From assembly GCA_030280995.1 (NCBI GenBank), contig JASXTE010000017.1, positions 26,702,998 to 26,766,997 of the forward strand: a stretch of 64,000 nucleotides of DNA, in the 5' to 3' direction. A program made the translations under genes and the position numbers. The stretch is from Hemileia vastatrix (taxonomy: Eukaryota > Basidiomycota > Pucciniomycetes > Pucciniales > Zaghouaniaceae). Of the stretch, positions 22,195-32,164 are shown piece after piece (position 1 is the first letter of the stretch; each line of letters begins with the position of its first letter). A model generated the notes under the pieces. That model was not told the DNA's origin and did no database searches. It worked only from the letters and a program-made list of their open reading frames with translations.

Positions 22195-24504
22195 ATGGCT
22201 TCTGGTTCTGCTATTCCTGTGGTGACTGTCAGTGGGGGGGATGGTCCTCCTTCTGTGATGGTTAGGGAGTGTGTGAGAATTAAAACTTGGGATGGTACCA
22301 AGTTTAATGGGGAGGATGTCAAGTGGTTTCTAGAGAAGTATGAAACTGCTGCTGGAGTGGATGGTGCTTCCTACCTGGACATGGTGAAGCAGATTATCTT
22401 CTTCATTGGTGATAGGTCAGTGGAGAAGGAGATTGTGGCCATGTCTGGCTACAAGAAGAGGGATTGGAAATTGTTGTGTAGGGAAATGGTGGATAGATGG
22501 GGTGTCAGGTTCACCATGGTGGATCTGAACAAGGTTGTCAGTGAATGGCAATCTTATGGTGGTGTTGGTAACTTACATAGTTACAGGAAGTTTCTGCTAA
22601 AGTTTGATCCTGTGGTGGAATACTTGGTGGAAGTGGAGGAGCTGGCACATGAAAATGCTGCCAAAGATGTTTTTTGGTCTGACCTGGCTAGAGATGTCAG
22701 GATGGATGTGTTGAAGGAGTTGTCAAGAAAGGAATTGATAAAGACTCTTTCTAATGGGGATCAGAAGTTGCCTGCCTTGGATAAGGTGAAGGAGGCTGTT
22801 GAGGCCCATTTGAAGTTATTGGCTGTGGACACCTATCAGGAGGGGTGTGCCAAGTATGTCAGAAAAGTCAGTGAGGCTTTGGCTGAAGAGGAAGTTAGGG
22901 AGAAGAAGGAGGAGAAGAATTTGGTGCAGGTTCCCAAACAGGAGAGGGACCCAATGGTGGAGAAGTTGGCTGATCTGACAAAACAGCTGCACATTTTTGT
23001 CCAGGAGGCCAAGAAGGTTAATAAGGCACCTTCTCAGCCTAGAGAGTTTGAAAGGAGGGCTGGTAGGAGTGATCCTTGGGTTTGCTCTTATTGCAGTAGG
23101 AGGGGGCACAGGTCCAATGATTGTTGGGCACTGAAAAGAGATGTGTCTGAAGGAAAAGTGGAGTTTGATGGCAGGGTTTTTAAGTTCCCTGACGGTTCTT
23201 TTGTGAAGCTCAGTGAGGGGCAGGCTCCTGTTGATTTGGTCAGGAGAAGGGGTGGTCTCAATCAAAGGAGGCCAAGGTCTGAGGAGATTCCTGATCAGGG
23301 GAAGTCTTCTGTTAAGGTAGATGAGGACGTCAAGGGAAAGGGGAAGGAGGTCAATAAGGTCTCTTTTTCTACTTCCTTTGGTGGTTTGGAATTGTATTCT
23401 TGTGGTGGACAGTCAAGTGGTGAATGCTTGGCTGGTGTTTATGATGTGGAAGCAGGGAAGGTGGGTAGGCCTAAGAGCAGTTCTCAGGCCCAACCAAAGC
23501 CAAATGCTTCAAAGGGTGATCCTAAGCTGAGTGCAGCTAGGAAAAGGTACAGCAAAGAGGAGCTGTACAAGATGCAGAAAGGTATGGCTGACATGGGCCC
23601 CCCTAGTTTTGGTGCACTGGACCTGAATGGTGAGCCAATGCCAATGGAGGTGGATTCTGACTCCGAGGAGGATGTCCCTTTGGCTTCATTGCCAAAGCCT
23701 GTTGGAGTCAGAGGTTCTGGTGAGGGATCTGGTTTGGTTCCTGTTAATGGTAAATCTGTTGGTGGTGCTGGTCCTCAAGAATCTTCTAGGACCAAGGTGG
23801 TGAAGCAAAGAGCTCACTTTGAGAGGCCAGTAGTGTCTGGTCAAGTTAATGTTATGGACTCTGTCCTGGAAAGGATGAACCAGGGTCAGGTTTCCCTATC
23901 TTATGGGGAATTGTATGCTATCAGTCCAGGGTTGGCTGATAGGCAGAAGAAGTTGTTGACCAGGAGAAGGGTTTCTTCTGGTGAGGTAGAATACATTTGT
24001 GATTCTGCTGAAAAGTTTGGTGAGGGGTTGGAAACTCATTTTTCTGCTCCTCTGGGATATGTCAATGTCACTCTGAATGGCAGGGAGGCAAGGGCATTGG
24101 TGAATTCAGGTTCTCAGATAAACCTGATTTCTTTGTTTGAGGCCACTCATATGGGCCTCCCCATCAAAACTGGTATTGGTGGGAATTTGAGAGGGATCAG
24201 TGGCCATGTCACTGAATTTGTTGGAACTTCAGAGTTTGTGAAGTTAGATGTTGGAGGAGCCTCAGGGAAGGCTCATTTTTACATTGCTAAAGGTAATGTA
24301 AAAGCAGTTTTGGGTGGGCCATTCTTGATGGATTTTCAGGCAAGAATTGGTTATCAATTTGATTTGGGAATCAGTTTGGAGTTGACCGGTGAAGACGAAA
24401 GGAGGCTTCACATGAGGTTGTCATCCCCTGGAGAGGATGGTTGGGAGACTAGGCCTGGTTTATCTTCAATGTGCCAGTGCATGGACTGCTGCAGGAGAAG
24501 GTAG
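22195..24504 (+). CDS. Element B Gag with zinc knuckle and protease-like domain
   Basis: ATG 22195 (MASGSAIPVV) is preferred over the upstream ATG 22174 because element A gag starts similarly (MSSTSG...). The N-terminal 210 residues are capsid-like (WFLEKYETAAGVD, DMVKQIIFFI). A CCHC knuckle CSYCSRRGHRSNDC is near residue 297. A linker rich in K, E and S follows. Near residue 630-720 is a retropepsin-like fold with ALVNSGSQINLIS and VLGGPFLMDF. The expected catalytic Asp of D(S/T)G is Asn (AAT, 24103-24105), so the protease is probably inactive. The ORF is otherwise intact, and its codon use is GC-richer than elements C and D. Confidence 0.85.
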   Translation: MASGSAIPVVTVSGGDGPPSVMVRECVRIKTWDGTKFNGEDVKWFLEKYETAAGVDGASYLDMVKQIIFFIGDRSVEKEIVAMSGYKKRDWKLLCREMVDRWGVRFTMVDLNKVVSEWQSYGGVGNLHSYRKFLLKFDPVVEYLVEVEELAHENAAKDVFWSDLARDVRMDVLKELSRKELIKTLSNGDQKLPALDKVKEAVEAHLKLLAVDTYQEGCAKYVRKVSEALAEEEVREKKEEKNLVQVPKQERDPMVEKLADLTKQLHIFVQEAKKVNKAPSQPREFERRAGRSDPWVCSYCSRRGHRSNDCWALKRDVSEGKVEFDGRVFKFPDGSFVKLSEGQAPVDLVRRRGGLNQRRPRSEEIPDQGKSSVKVDEDVKGKGKEVNKVSFSTSFGGLELYSCGGQSSGECLAGVYDVEAGKVGRPKSSSQAQPKPNASKGDPKLSAARKRYSKEELYKMQKGMADMGPPSFGALDLNGEPMPMEVDSDSEEDVPLASLPKPVGVRGSGEGSGLVPVNGKSVGGAGPQESSRTKVVKQRAHFERPVVSGQVNVMDSVLERMNQGQVSLSYGELYAISPGLADRQKKLLTRRRVSSGEVEYICDSAEKFGEGLETHFSAPLGYVNVTLNGREARALVNSGSQINLISLFEATHMGLPIKTGIGGNLRGISGHVTEFVGTSEFVKLDVGGASGKAHFYIAKGNVKAVLGGPFLMDFQARIGYQFDLGISLELTGEDERRLHMRLSSPGEDGWETRPGLSSMCQCMDCCRRR

Positions 24505-24816
24505 GAAGTGGGTGCTGCCTCTGGTTTTTTGGAGTGCGGCTCAGGCTCTATTGAGAGTCTGTCTTTTTTAGAGTAATGAGGGCTGATCACCCTAGTGCTA
24601 CAACCTCTCCCCGAGATGAGGAAATCCCAGGTTGTAGTAGGTCAGCTCCCTTGGAGATATACCAAGTGGATTTTCAACTTTCTCTTTTTAATGTTTCTCT
24701 TCTCTGCAAGTATTCATCAAGTTTTTTATCAAGTCTCTGTTTTCTCTCAAGATTCTTAATTACTTTTAATTCAAGTTCAAAGAAGAAGATTGGTTATATA
24801 TCTTTATTGAAAGATA

Positions 24817-24961
24817 TGCGGAAACTTTTTGGGGCGGTGAGATTGGGGTCTAAAAGTAAGTCCTCCCAATTGTGCACAGCTAGGGTTTCTTCTACACCTT
24901 TCAAAAACATTACCTGGGCCACACCTGTGAGCATTGGGGAAACCCCTGGTTATTTTTGTAG
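24817..24961 (+). repeat. 145-bp direct repeat, copy 1, with intron-like GT...AG part
   Basis: Nearly the same as 25199-25343. Its last 106 bases begin GTAAGTCC (24856) and end TTTTTGTAG (24961). Deleting these 106 bases would bring the frame upstream (pol start) into the frame used downstream, which matches element A pol. It may be a real intron or an inserted duplicate. Confidence 0.7.
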
Positions 24962-25198
24962 GACAGAAGAAAACTCAAGAAAAGAAGATAAAAATTTCAA
25001 GATAATTCAAGAAAATCAAGAAAAAAAATCTGAAGATAATGAAGAAAGAAGATGCAAAATATTTTTGTGAAGATTGTCAAGATCTATTTTTGGACCTCCA
25101 GCATGAGGATAAACTGCACAATTTTAGAAGATTTGATTCAGAAGATGAATCAAGATTTGAAGATTTGGAAGTTGGAAGTGAGGATGAAGATGTGGAAT

Positions 25199-25343
25199 TG
25201 CGGAAAAGTTTTGGAGTGGTGGGATTGGGGTGTAAAAGTAAGTCCTCCCAATTGTGCACCGCTAGGGTTTCTTCTACACCTTTCAAAAACATTACCTTGG
25301 CCACGTATGTGAGCAATGGGGAAACCCTTGGTTTTTGTTCCAG
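25199..25343 (+). repeat. 145-bp direct repeat, copy 2, with intron-like GT...AG part
   Basis: Second copy of the 24817-24961 unit, with the same internal 106-base GTAAGT...CCAG segment (25238-25343). Here the pol frame is open through the segment, and deleting it would lose the downstream frame, unlike copy 1. Confidence 0.7.
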
Positions 25344-28300
25344 GTCTGGTGGTGAAGATTTCCTGAAGATCCCTCAAGTTGAAGGTGGAGCGCCAAAGTA
25401 TAAGAAGGTAGCGCAGAAGATTAGGCCTGTCAATGAGCCTATGCCTGTGGGCTTGAATCCGCCTTTGAAGAGACCTCCTTTGTCAAGAGATCCGTACTGT
25501 ACTCCTTTGGTGAAGAATCCTCCAGAATTTGTAGAGACGGCTAGGGTGACCGTGGAAAGGTTGAAGGTTGTTAATTTTAGTCCTGAAGGGTGGTTGTCTG
25601 AAGAAGAAAAGAAGTTGTTGTTGCACGTTATTGTGCTAAGGGAATAGGCTGTGGTGTTTGTTGAGGAGGAAAGGGGTGTATTGAAGCACTCTTATGGGGA
25701 ACCTTACTTGATTCTGGTGGTTTGTGATGAACCTTGGTAAATAAAACCTATTCCGATTCCAGCTGCTATAAGAGAGGATTTTGTGGAGATTGTTAGGGAA
25801 AGAGTCAGGACTGGGTTATACGAACAATCGACATCCAGCTACTCAAGTCCGGTTTTCTGTGTAAAGAAGCAGAATGGGAAGTTGAGGGTGGTTCATGATC
25901 TTAGAGCCTTGAATAGAGTCACCATCAAGGACACTGGTATACCACCAAGTGCAGAGGATTTTGTTGAAGCTCTTGCTGGAAGGGTGTGTTATGGTTTGGG
26001 TGATATTATGGGTGGTTATGATGAAAGGGAACTCCATACGGATTCAAGGCCTCTCACAACTTTTGAGACTCCTTTGGGAAGAATTCAGCTCACTAGGTTG
26101 CCTCAGGGAGCAACTAATTCAGTGGTGGTATATCAAGCACAGATGGCTTGGATTTTACAGGATGAGGTTCCTACTCATGCTGGTATTTTTATTGATGATG
26201 GTGGAATTGAAGGACCATCCACTGATTACGGTAATGAGGTGTTAGCGGAGAACCCTGGCATAAGGAGGTTTGTGTGGGAATATGCAATAACTCTAGAGAG
26301 AGTGTTGTTTAGGATTGAAGAGGCTGGTTTGACCATTTCGGGGTCAAAATTCTGTTGTTGTGTTCCTGCTTTGGAAATTCTGGGTCATGTGGTATGTAAA
26401 GAGGGAATGATTATGGCAAAGAAGAAGATTAATAAAATTCAGTCATGGCCAAGGCCTAAAAATACTACTGAAGTCTAGGGATTTTTGGGTGTATGTATAT
26501 ATGTCAGGATTTTTATTAAGGATTTTTCATTGTTGGATTCACCTTTAAGGAGGTTGACCAAAAAAGATTCAGATTGGGAATGGACTGAAGAGTGTGAAGA
26601 GGCTTTTCAGAAGTTGAAAAAGGTTGTTGGTGAAGATATGGTTCTTCACAAGTTGGATTATGGTGTTGGTGCTGGAAAAATTTATCTGGCAGTGGACTCA
26701 AGTTATATTGCTGCTGGTGTTGTTTTTTCTCAGGAAGATAAAACTGGGAGGGTCAGGCCAGTAAGATATGAGTCTGTGGTGTTTAATGAGGTGGAATCTA
26801 GGTATTCTCAACCTAAGTTGGAATTGTGTGGTCTAGCTAAAAGTTTAAAGAAGCTGCAGAAGGTTTTGTGGGGGTAGCATTTTGAGCTGGAGGTGGATGC
26901 AAAATATTTGGTTCAGATGATCAATACGCCTAGTCTTCCAAATGCTCCAATGACTAGGTGGGTGGCATTTATTCAACTTTTTTTCTTTTGACCTGGTACA
27001 CAAACCAGGAAAAACTTTTACTATTCCTGATGGATTATCAAGGAGGCCACCTACAGATGAAGATTCTGAGGCTGAAGAGTTTGATGAAGATGTTCCAGTG
27101 GTTAGGGCCAGCACAAAGGGTGCTGAAGATTTTTCTGACCTCCCCCAAGAGGCTAAACTGGCTGGATCTGATCTTGATTCTGGTTATCGGGATGTTTTTG
27201 TTGATGAAGATGGAGTTGTTGTTTGGGACAGCTCAAATTTGGTAAAGGGTGTTTTTGTTAGTGAACTGGATTCTCACAAGGTTCAGTGGAAAGAGATGGA
27301 CGTGCCAAAATTTAAGGATTGGTGTCCTGGTTGCGCTTCTCAATTGGCTCATGTTCATACTGGTGATTTTGATGACAGAATTGTGTCCTTAGACGTTGTT
27401 TTGTTGGATTTTGAAGATGAGACCTGGGGTCAGTCTGGGTTTTATTTTATTTTGGTGGAATATCTGTTGACCTTGGAGAGGCCAGACAGTTGTGATGATG
27501 ATACTTGGTTGGAAATCAAGAAGAAGAGCCCTGGATTTTATGTGTCAGGAAGGCGGTTGATGAGGAGGAGACATCCTAATCCTCAAGTGGTGGTGACTCA
27601 GAAGAATGGTCAAGAATTGGTTTTGAAGTCTTTGCATGAAGACCTTGGTCATGGAGGTTTTGGGGAGACTTATAGAAGAGTAGCAGACAGATTTTGGTGG
27701 CCAGGTATGAAGTTGGCTGTGCAGGGTTGGGTTCAATCTTGTGAAGAATGTCAAAGAAGAAGTCACTTGAAACCTAAAGAAGTTGGCCGTGATACTGGCG
27801 AATCAACTTTTTTGGATGGGTCAGTCTGGATGCTGTCCATATTAAAGAGGGCAGGTATAAATACTTGATTGTTGCTAGGGATGATTTATCTGGTTGGGTT
27901 GAGGCAGTGCCTCTGGTTAATTTGACTTCCAAGAATGTGGCAGAGTTTTTGAAGAAGGAGTGGATTTATAGGTATGGGTTGATGAAGTTGGTGACTGTTG
28001 ATGGTGGTCCAGAGTTTGGTGCCAAATTTAAAGAAGCTGTGGCTAGTGTTGGTTCTAAAGTTAGAGTGGCTACACCTTATTATCCTGAAGCTGAAGGCAT
28101 GGTTGAAAGAGGCCATCAAGTTATTAAGAACGCTTTGGTGTAGATGTGCGGAGATTGTGCTGAAAAGTGGAGGCATTATTTACCCTTGGTGTTATTTTCT
28201 GATAGGGTCACTGTGAAGAGGACAACTGGCTATTCTCCTTATGAGTTAATGTTTGGACAGAAAGCCGTTCTACCAGTGGACTTGGAAGCTGTCTCTTATC

Positions 28301-28786
28301 TTGGAATTGATTGGGATGATGTGCACTCAACAGAAGAATTGCTCTGTGCCAGGATGCAACAGTTGGAATTTAGAGAGGAATGTCAAGAGAAGGAATACTC
28401 TAGAATTATGAAGATTAGGAATCAATCAGTCAGATACTGGGACAAGAAGTTGGCTCATAAACTTACAAATCCCTTGAAACCTGGTTGTTTGGTTTTGGTG
28501 TATAATAGAAGTTTGGAGAGTCAGTGGGGAAAAATGTTTGCTGACAGATGGAATGGACCTTACAGAGTCAGATCTCAGGTGTCTGGAGGTTCTTATGTTT
28601 TGGAAGAGTTGGATGGTGCAGTCTTGAAAAAGAGAGTGGCTGCAGACCAGGTGAAGAGGTTTTATCCCAGAGGCACTAGGCATGCAGAAGATTGACTCCA
28701 CAATGAGGATAAACTATGGAATGTTATTTTTGTTTTAGAATTTTTTTGGTGTTGCAGAGAAACTTTTGTGTTGGAAACTTTTTGTT

Positions 28787-28876
28787 AGAAGCTACCCATG
28801 GGTGGGGCTTCTAGATTTGATCTTGGCAAGTGTAGGGGTGACTGATGGGCTGGCTGCTCTATCAACAGTTACCCCA
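28787..28876 (+). repeat. Hairpin module 1, copy a (element B)
   Basis: Two consecutive hairpins. The first is AGAAG (28787) with CTTCT (28808). The linker TTGGCAAGTG follows. The second pairs GGGGTGACTG (28835-28844) with CAGTTACCCC (28866-28875) around GGGCTGGCTGCTC. Other copies are at 29047 and 31910, and in element A at 46857-46942 on the opposite strand. Confidence 0.8.
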
Positions 28877-29046
28877 GATTGTCTGTTTCAACCCTTTCTC
28901 TTAATTTGGTAGAACCCTAGTACTGGTTTTTTTCACAGGTTTTAGTCCTCTATGACTTTAAACTGGAATTTCCTCTGGTTTTCATGTGCTGGTCTCTTCA
29001 CTCTTATTGGTTTTGGTTTTTTTGTGTTGGATGTTGTGTTTTTTTT

Positions 29047-29135
29047 AGAAGGTACCCAGGGGGGGCTTCTAGATTTTATTTTGGCAAGTGTGGGGGTAAC
29101 TGATGAGCTGGCTGCTCTGTAGAACAGTTACCCCA
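29047..29135 (+). repeat. Hairpin module 1, copy b (element B)
   Basis: AGAAG (29047) pairs with CTTCT (29066). GGGGTAACTG (29093-29102) pairs perfectly with CAGTTACCCC (29125-29134), with an inner GAGC/GCTC stem. It shares the TTGGCAAGTG linker with the other copies. Confidence 0.8.
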
Positions 29136-29273
29136 GAATGTCTGTCTCAAGTCTTTTGTTTTTCCTAATTGAATTCTAGTTCTGTTGTTTATTATTCAGG
29201 TTTCAAGTCCACTATGACTCTAAACTGGTTTGGGACTGGCTTCTTTATCTTTGGTTTTTCTGGGTTGGTGGTG

Positions 29274-29336
29274 GATCACTGGTGGTCTCCCATCATTTTT
29301 ACTTATTGGAGGGAGCCCACCCAGTGATCATTTCTA
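29274..29336 (+). repeat. Hairpin module 4 (element B)
   Basis: GATCACTGGTGG near 29274 can pair with CCCACCCAGTGATC near 29318-29332, enclosing a conserved TTGGAGGGAG stretch. The same module is in element A at about 46579-46647, opposite strand. Confidence 0.7.
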
Positions 29337-29506
29337 TGGACCGGACTTTCCCTTATTGGGCCATCTATGGAGCTGGACTTTCTTTGATTTTTCAGTTATG
29401 ATTTTGCTAGATAGTAGTTTTAGATTATTTTCTTTTTTCTCTTTTTTTCTTTTAATTTTTTTATGGGGGTTGTTTAAAATTATAAAATCAAAAATATAGG
29501 GTGTTA

Positions 29507-29576
29507 CCACATCAGGGTTACCTGGATGTGGGCAAGCATTGGTGGGGAAAGGGTCATCAATTGCCCAGGCAATGCT
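29507..29576 (+). repeat. Hairpin module 3, copy a (element B)
   Basis: CCACATC (29507-29513) pairs with GATGTGG (29525-29531). The next hairpin pairs AGCATTG (29535-29541) with CAATGCT (29570-29576). A related copy follows at 29703. Confidence 0.75.
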
Positions 29577-29702
29577 ATTTTCTTTTTTATTTATTATTTA
29601 TTTCATGTGTTTCTGTGTTTCATTATTTTTTATTATCTTCTGAATTTCTAAATTTTTTGATGTTTGTTTTCTGTTAATCATTTAAAATATTTAATTGTGT
29701 AT

Positions 29703-29772
29703 CCACATCAAGGTGCACTTGGATGTGGGTAAGGTATCAGGGGATCATCTCATCAATTGGCTGGGGGATACC
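29703..29772 (+). repeat. Hairpin module 3, copy b (element B)
   Basis: CCACATC (29703) pairs with GATGTGG (29722), and GGTATC (29733) pairs with GATACC (29767). The second stem differs from copy a in both arms, keeping the pairing. It is followed by AT-rich low-complexity sequence to about 29940. Confidence 0.75.
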
Positions 29773-29779
29773 ATTTGTA

Positions 29780-29960
29780 TTATTTTTTATATTTTATTTT
29801 ATTTCATTTATGTTATTTCATTTCATTTTATTTATTAATTTTTAAATTTAGTATATTAGTAGATAAGATAACTAAAATAAAATAAAAATAAATAAAATAA
29901 AAAAAAATAAAATAAAAATTCTGAAATTATTTTTATTAATTGTTTTATATTATTATTATG
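29780..29960. other. AT-rich low-complexity tract (TTTTATTT units)
   Basis: Runs of TTTATTTTATTTCAT and AAATAAAATAAAA. A similar tract occupies the corresponding place in element A (46140-46430). Confidence 0.75.
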
Positions 29961-29982
29961 TTTCTAATATTTTTTCAGGAGC

Positions 29983-31532
29983 TCATTGTCTGGATGAGGA
30001 AGCTTCTGGAGGCTGGTCCGGATTTTGATGTCGTTTTTGTTTTTTGTTGGGATTGTGGGAAGCACTGTGTTCTTTGAAGTGCATCCTGCTGGAGAAATTA
30101 TAGGGATTGTAATGGTCAGGAATTGGATTAGAGGGAAGTTCAGAGGAGGAAGAAGAAGAGGCAGGAATGGAGTGCTGGAGGGTGTGCTTAATAATCCTAG
30201 ACATTTTCCGGTGGTCGTCCAACAGGCGCTTTCTCAGGGATTTCTCAAAGTCATTCAAAGGTCAATGTAGGGCAAAGGCTTTTAGCATGTTGGAACACAT
30301 GGTGCTTAGGTGTTTCTTTATGTCTCCATAAACCAGGGTCAAGGAAGTTTCAAGAGGTTGGCCAACTCCAATAATAGATTCAGGAGGAGGGGTGCCAACT
30401 AGACAAGAAGAATTGGATCAGTAATTATTTTTGTTGAAGAAATGGGATAAATTAATTTGGTACTTACAGATTAAAAGCTCATAAAATTTGTAAGCAGCTG
30501 GAATTTGGATCTCTGAAGATTTTGTAATAGTCATAGTGGGTGGATCAACCAGGGAAAGATATGGATTCTCTTGTTCTTCCTCTGAAAGATTTTGAGAAGG
30601 TGAACTAGGAGGCTGATGTTCCTGGGGCTTAGTTGGAACAGTGGTATTGTTGTTGTTGTTGTGGTTGTTATTTCTGTTGGATTCAGCTGGAGTAGGTGCT
30701 GGTGATGGAGTACCAGGGTTGTTAAAAGATGGAGCAGAAGAGGGTGATTTGGAAGCAGATTGATCTCTTCTGTATGGAGCCTTTGAAGAGATGGAACTGT
30801 CAGAAGAATAGTTGGCTGACAGAGGAGAGGTGTAGTCTCTTTGTCTTAGCTGGGGACGAGTTGTTGCTTGGGTGCAGTGTTGGGTGTTCTGGTTTCTGCT
30901 TGGAGTTCTCTGGCAGCTCTCCTAGAAGTTTGGGAAAATTTGGAGTTTTTGGACCTTGGAAGGGTTGGCTGCATTGCTCTGGGAGCAGTGGGAGGTGATT
31001 GTGTAGAGTTGCTTTTGTTGATTGATAAAATTTGGCTGTTTTCCGGTTGTTTTTAGAGGTTTGAGCCGGATTTTCACTGTCTAGTGAGGCGGGTGGGCCG
31101 CCTGGACGCGGTCTAGAAGCCTGGGAGCTGATCTTGAAGCTTTTGGAGCTAATTTGGCAGAGATAAAAGCAGTTTCTTGGGAAGCTAAGGCTGGTCTTTT
31201 GGGAAGAGTTCTGGAAGCTGAGCTTCTGGATCTTCTGGAAGGTGCTGAAGATAAAGAGGAAGAGGAAGGACCAAGCTCTGGGTATCTCGTAGGGGATCTG
31301 GAGTGTATTTATGAGAAGGTGAAGGAGGAGGAATAGGTTAGTTGGCATCTCTGTCACATCTTTTCTTTTTGGAATAGCAAGAATCACAAGCCCTGTTGTA
31401 GAATTTGGCTTCAGGAATTGGAAGAGTGAATGTGCAAGGTCTGCACATGTGGATGCACTGTTTGCAGGCATAGTCCTTGGGAGCAGTGAAGCAATGGAGA
31501 GTAGAAGGGTTAACATCAGGAGATACAGCCAT
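29983..31532 (-). pseudogene. Antisense ORF relic in element B: cysteine-cluster, proline/serine-rich protein
   Basis: Reading against gag-pol, it starts at ATG 31532. The first 65 residues hold a cysteine array: YACKQCIHMCRPCTF, then RACDSCYSKKKRC. This resembles zinc-cluster or zinc-knuckle-like arrays (CX2C...CX2CX6C). After a stop the frame continues proline/serine-rich, changes frame several times, and ends in a basic, serine-rich piece (29983-30258). I do not recognise a family with certainty. It could be a DNA- or RNA-binding accessory protein captured by the element. Paralogous to the relic at 32165-32851. Confidence 0.5.
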
Positions 31533-31909
31533 GATCTGTGGTGAGAAAAGATGATGGAAAGGGATACGATGAGATTTTTGTCAGTGATGGGTAGATGATG
31601 AAGTGAAGGTGGAAGTTCAGCAGTTTGGCTGTAGAGGTGTTCTGTATGAAATTGGCTGCGTCTATTTTATGCAAAATTCCGTCAGTCCATCAAGACTTTA
31701 AACTAAAATCTGGTTTCTGTCAGTCCTCCAAGACTTTAAACTGGCTGGTTTCAATATTTTTTATCAAGACTAGTCCGTCAAGACTTTAAACTGAACACTG
31801 TGTTAGTCCCCCAAGACTTTAAACTGAGGAATGTTGTTGGTTCAGTCCCCCAAGACTATAAACTGAGGAATGGGTTTTTTGTTGTTGGAGTTGTTTTTGA
31901 AAGATTGGT

Positions 31910-31999
31910 GGAGGGTATCCACAGGGGGAACCTCCGAGTTTAGCAAAGGCAAGTTTGGGGGTAATTGATGGGCTGGTTGCTCTATTCACAATTACCCCA
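31910..31999 (+). repeat. Hairpin module 1, copy c (element B)
   Basis: Here the first stem is GGAGG (31910) with CCTCC (31931), and the second is GGGGTAATTG (31958-31967) with CAATTACCCC (31989-31998). Both differ from copies a and b by paired changes. Confidence 0.8.
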
Positions 32000-32164
32000 G
32001 AATGTTAGTTTTTTCTCTGTGTCTTAATGTGGTTGATCTCTGGTTCTGGGTTTATGATTTAGGTTTTTGAGTCCCCCAAGACTTTAAACTGAGGGTTTTT
32101 GAGTCCCCCAAGACTATAAAATGAGGATGGTCCCCCAAGACTTAAAACTGAGGGTTGTTGGTGG

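Larger units (their letters stand above)
24576..28695 (+). pseudogene. Element B pol: RT, RNase H, integrase, with several breaks
   Basis: Homologous along its length to the intact 1384-residue pol of element A. The start (ADHPSATTSPRDEEIPGC) matches the A start. RT runs about 25780-26460, with FIDD at 26188-26199. RNase H is near 26690 (LAVDSS). The integrase HHCC zinc site is about 27630-27760 and the DDE core about 27830-28110 (VDGGPEFG, EAEGMVERGHQ). Stops are at 25645, 25738, 26476, 26875 and 28141; frameshifts are near 26975 and 27825. A 145-bp direct duplication lies in its N-terminal part. No chromodomain is seen. Confidence 0.9.
25095..32152 (+). repeat. Dispersed stem-loop repeat in element B (13 copies)
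   Basis: Short unit: 4-bp stem, 6-base loop starting C and ending AA or AT, closing stem, then WTAAACTG. Stem starts: 25095 and 27139 (CCTC/GAGG, inside pol), 28695 (ACTC/GAGG, at the pol stop), then AGTC/GACT type at 28944, 29206, 31684, 31722, 31772, 31804, 31844, 32070 and 32102, and GGTC/GACT at 32129. The same unit recurs in element A. Function unknown; the compensatory stem changes suggest a selected RNA or DNA structure. Confidence 0.85.

Noticed and set aside
24845..24962. Open frames across the duplicated 145-bp unit as a separate small gene
   Set aside because: They are explained by the duplication inside pol; no independent start or conserved product.
29780..29960. Centromeric or replication-origin AT tract
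   Set aside because: Simple low-complexity sequence inside a retrotransposon 3' region, with no supporting motif.
30800..31516. 238-residue - strand frame as the antisense gene product
   Set aside because: The neighbouring frame from 31532 holds the cysteine array; the 238-residue frame is low-complexity and looks like its shadow.
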